A stretch of DNA of 5,908 bases. It comes from an uncultured Clostridia bacterium (GTDB lineage Bacteria > Bacillota > Clostridia > Christensenellales > Aristaeellaceae). Below are positions 5,555-5,908 of the stretch, piece after piece (position 1 is the stretch's first letter; every line of letters starts with the position of its first letter). Below the pieces are notes generated by a model that saw nothing but the letters and a program-made list of their open reading frames with translations, was not told where the DNA came from and did no database searches. A program made the translations under genes and the position numbers. Location: the NCBI GenBank assembly GCA_934615145.1, contig CAKTTM010000119.1:1-5908 (forward strand). Reading direction: 5' to 3'.

Positions 5555-5908
5555 TTACACATTGAAGCGGAACAGCGTCACATCGCCGTCCTGCATCACA
5601 TAGTCCTTGCCCTCGCTCCTGACCAGGCCCTTTTCCTTGCAGGCGGCCATGGAGCCCAGGCTGATCAGCGTCTCATAGGGCACGATCTCCGCGCGGATGA
5701 AGCCCTTTTCAAAGTCGGTGTGTATCTTGCCCGCCGCCTGCGGCGCCTTGGTACCGCGGGTGATGGTCCAGGCGCGGCACTCGTCCTCGCCGCTGGTCAG
5801 AAAGCTGATCAGGCCCAGCAGCCGGTAGCAGCTCTGAACCAGCCTGTCCAGGCCGCTTTGTCCCAGGCCCAGGGCCTGTATGAACTCCGCGCGCTCGCTG
5901 GCTGACAT
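5555..5908 (-). CDS. ychF: Redox-regulated ATPase YchF, C-terminal part (cut by window edge)
   Basis: The last 117 residues of YchF/OLA1, an Obg-related P-loop ATPase that prefers ATP over GTP and associates with ribosomes. The fragment covers the end of the helical region and the TGS domain. Signature stretches are clear: GLDRLVQSCYRLLGLISFLT, RAWTITRGTKAPQAAGKIHT, DFEKGFIRAEIVPYETL and the terminal GKDYVMQDGDVTLFRFNV. The G1/Walker A region lies beyond the window. The Met at the very edge is internal: in Escherichia coli YchF the matching position lies deep in the protein (aligned to DDEERDEFMQELGL), so the gene continues upstream. It ends TAA at 5557-5555, just before the ATP-grasp gene. 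Confidence 0.97.
   Translation of the reverse strand: MSASERAEFIQALGLGQSGLDRLVQSCYRLLGLISFLTSGEDECRAWTITRGTKAPQAAGKIHTDFEKGFIRAEIVPYETLISLGSMAACKEKGLVRSEGKDYVMQDGDVTLFRFNV

Overview
The window comes from a bacterial chromosome. All genes lie on the minus strand, so in transcription order they run from 5908 down to 1. The DNA is clearly GC-rich. Several features point to a GC-rich member of the Firmicutes, most likely a Clostridia or Christensenellales-type gut anaerobe: strong Shine-Dalgarno sequences (AAGGAG about 8 nt before ATG), an ArlR-like response regulator, UBA-like/DUF4342 membrane proteins, a 'sugar-transfer associated' ATP-grasp protein, and a Thr/Pro-linker surface protein with a peptidoglycan-binding domain and SH3-like domains. 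The taxonomic guess is inference from gene families, not a database match.

Layout in transcription order. (1) 5908-5555 is the C-terminal third of the conserved ATPase YchF, cut by the window edge. (2) Three bases later, 5551-4544 encodes a 335-aa ATP-grasp enzyme of the sugar-transfer/polysaccharide-associated type, probably translationally coupled to ychF. (3) After an 83-bp gap, 4460-2355 encodes a 701-aa secreted modular protein: signal peptide, Thr/Pro linker, peptidoglycan-binding domain, four MucBP-like repeats of about 70 aa, a 110-aa Pro/Ala/Thr linker with 21-bp tandem repeats, and two C-terminal SH3-like domains. A terminator-like hairpin follows it. (4) A new transcription unit starts in the 2187-2305 intergenic region. 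It contains two paralogous small membrane proteins (2186-1728 and 1692-1177, each a UBA-like helical domain plus a DUF4342-like membrane domain), then an OmpR/PhoB-family response regulator (1115-438), then the N-terminal part of its sensor kinase (441 to the edge). The regulator and kinase overlap by ATGA.

The last four genes look like one operon: two small membrane proteins feeding into, or controlled by, a two-component system. This is the most interesting part of the window. The paralog pair has no assigned function. The promoter region has 11-bp-spaced direct repeats of the geometry used by OmpR-family regulators, which suggests autoregulation. A perfect 10-bp stem-loop sits between the second membrane protein and the regulator and may set different expression levels. 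The upstream genes (ATP-grasp and modular surface protein) also point to the cell envelope, so an envelope-sensing role is a reasonable but untested idea. No tRNA, rRNA, CRISPR array or mobile element was seen. The long plus-strand open frames are antisense shadows of the GC-rich genes.
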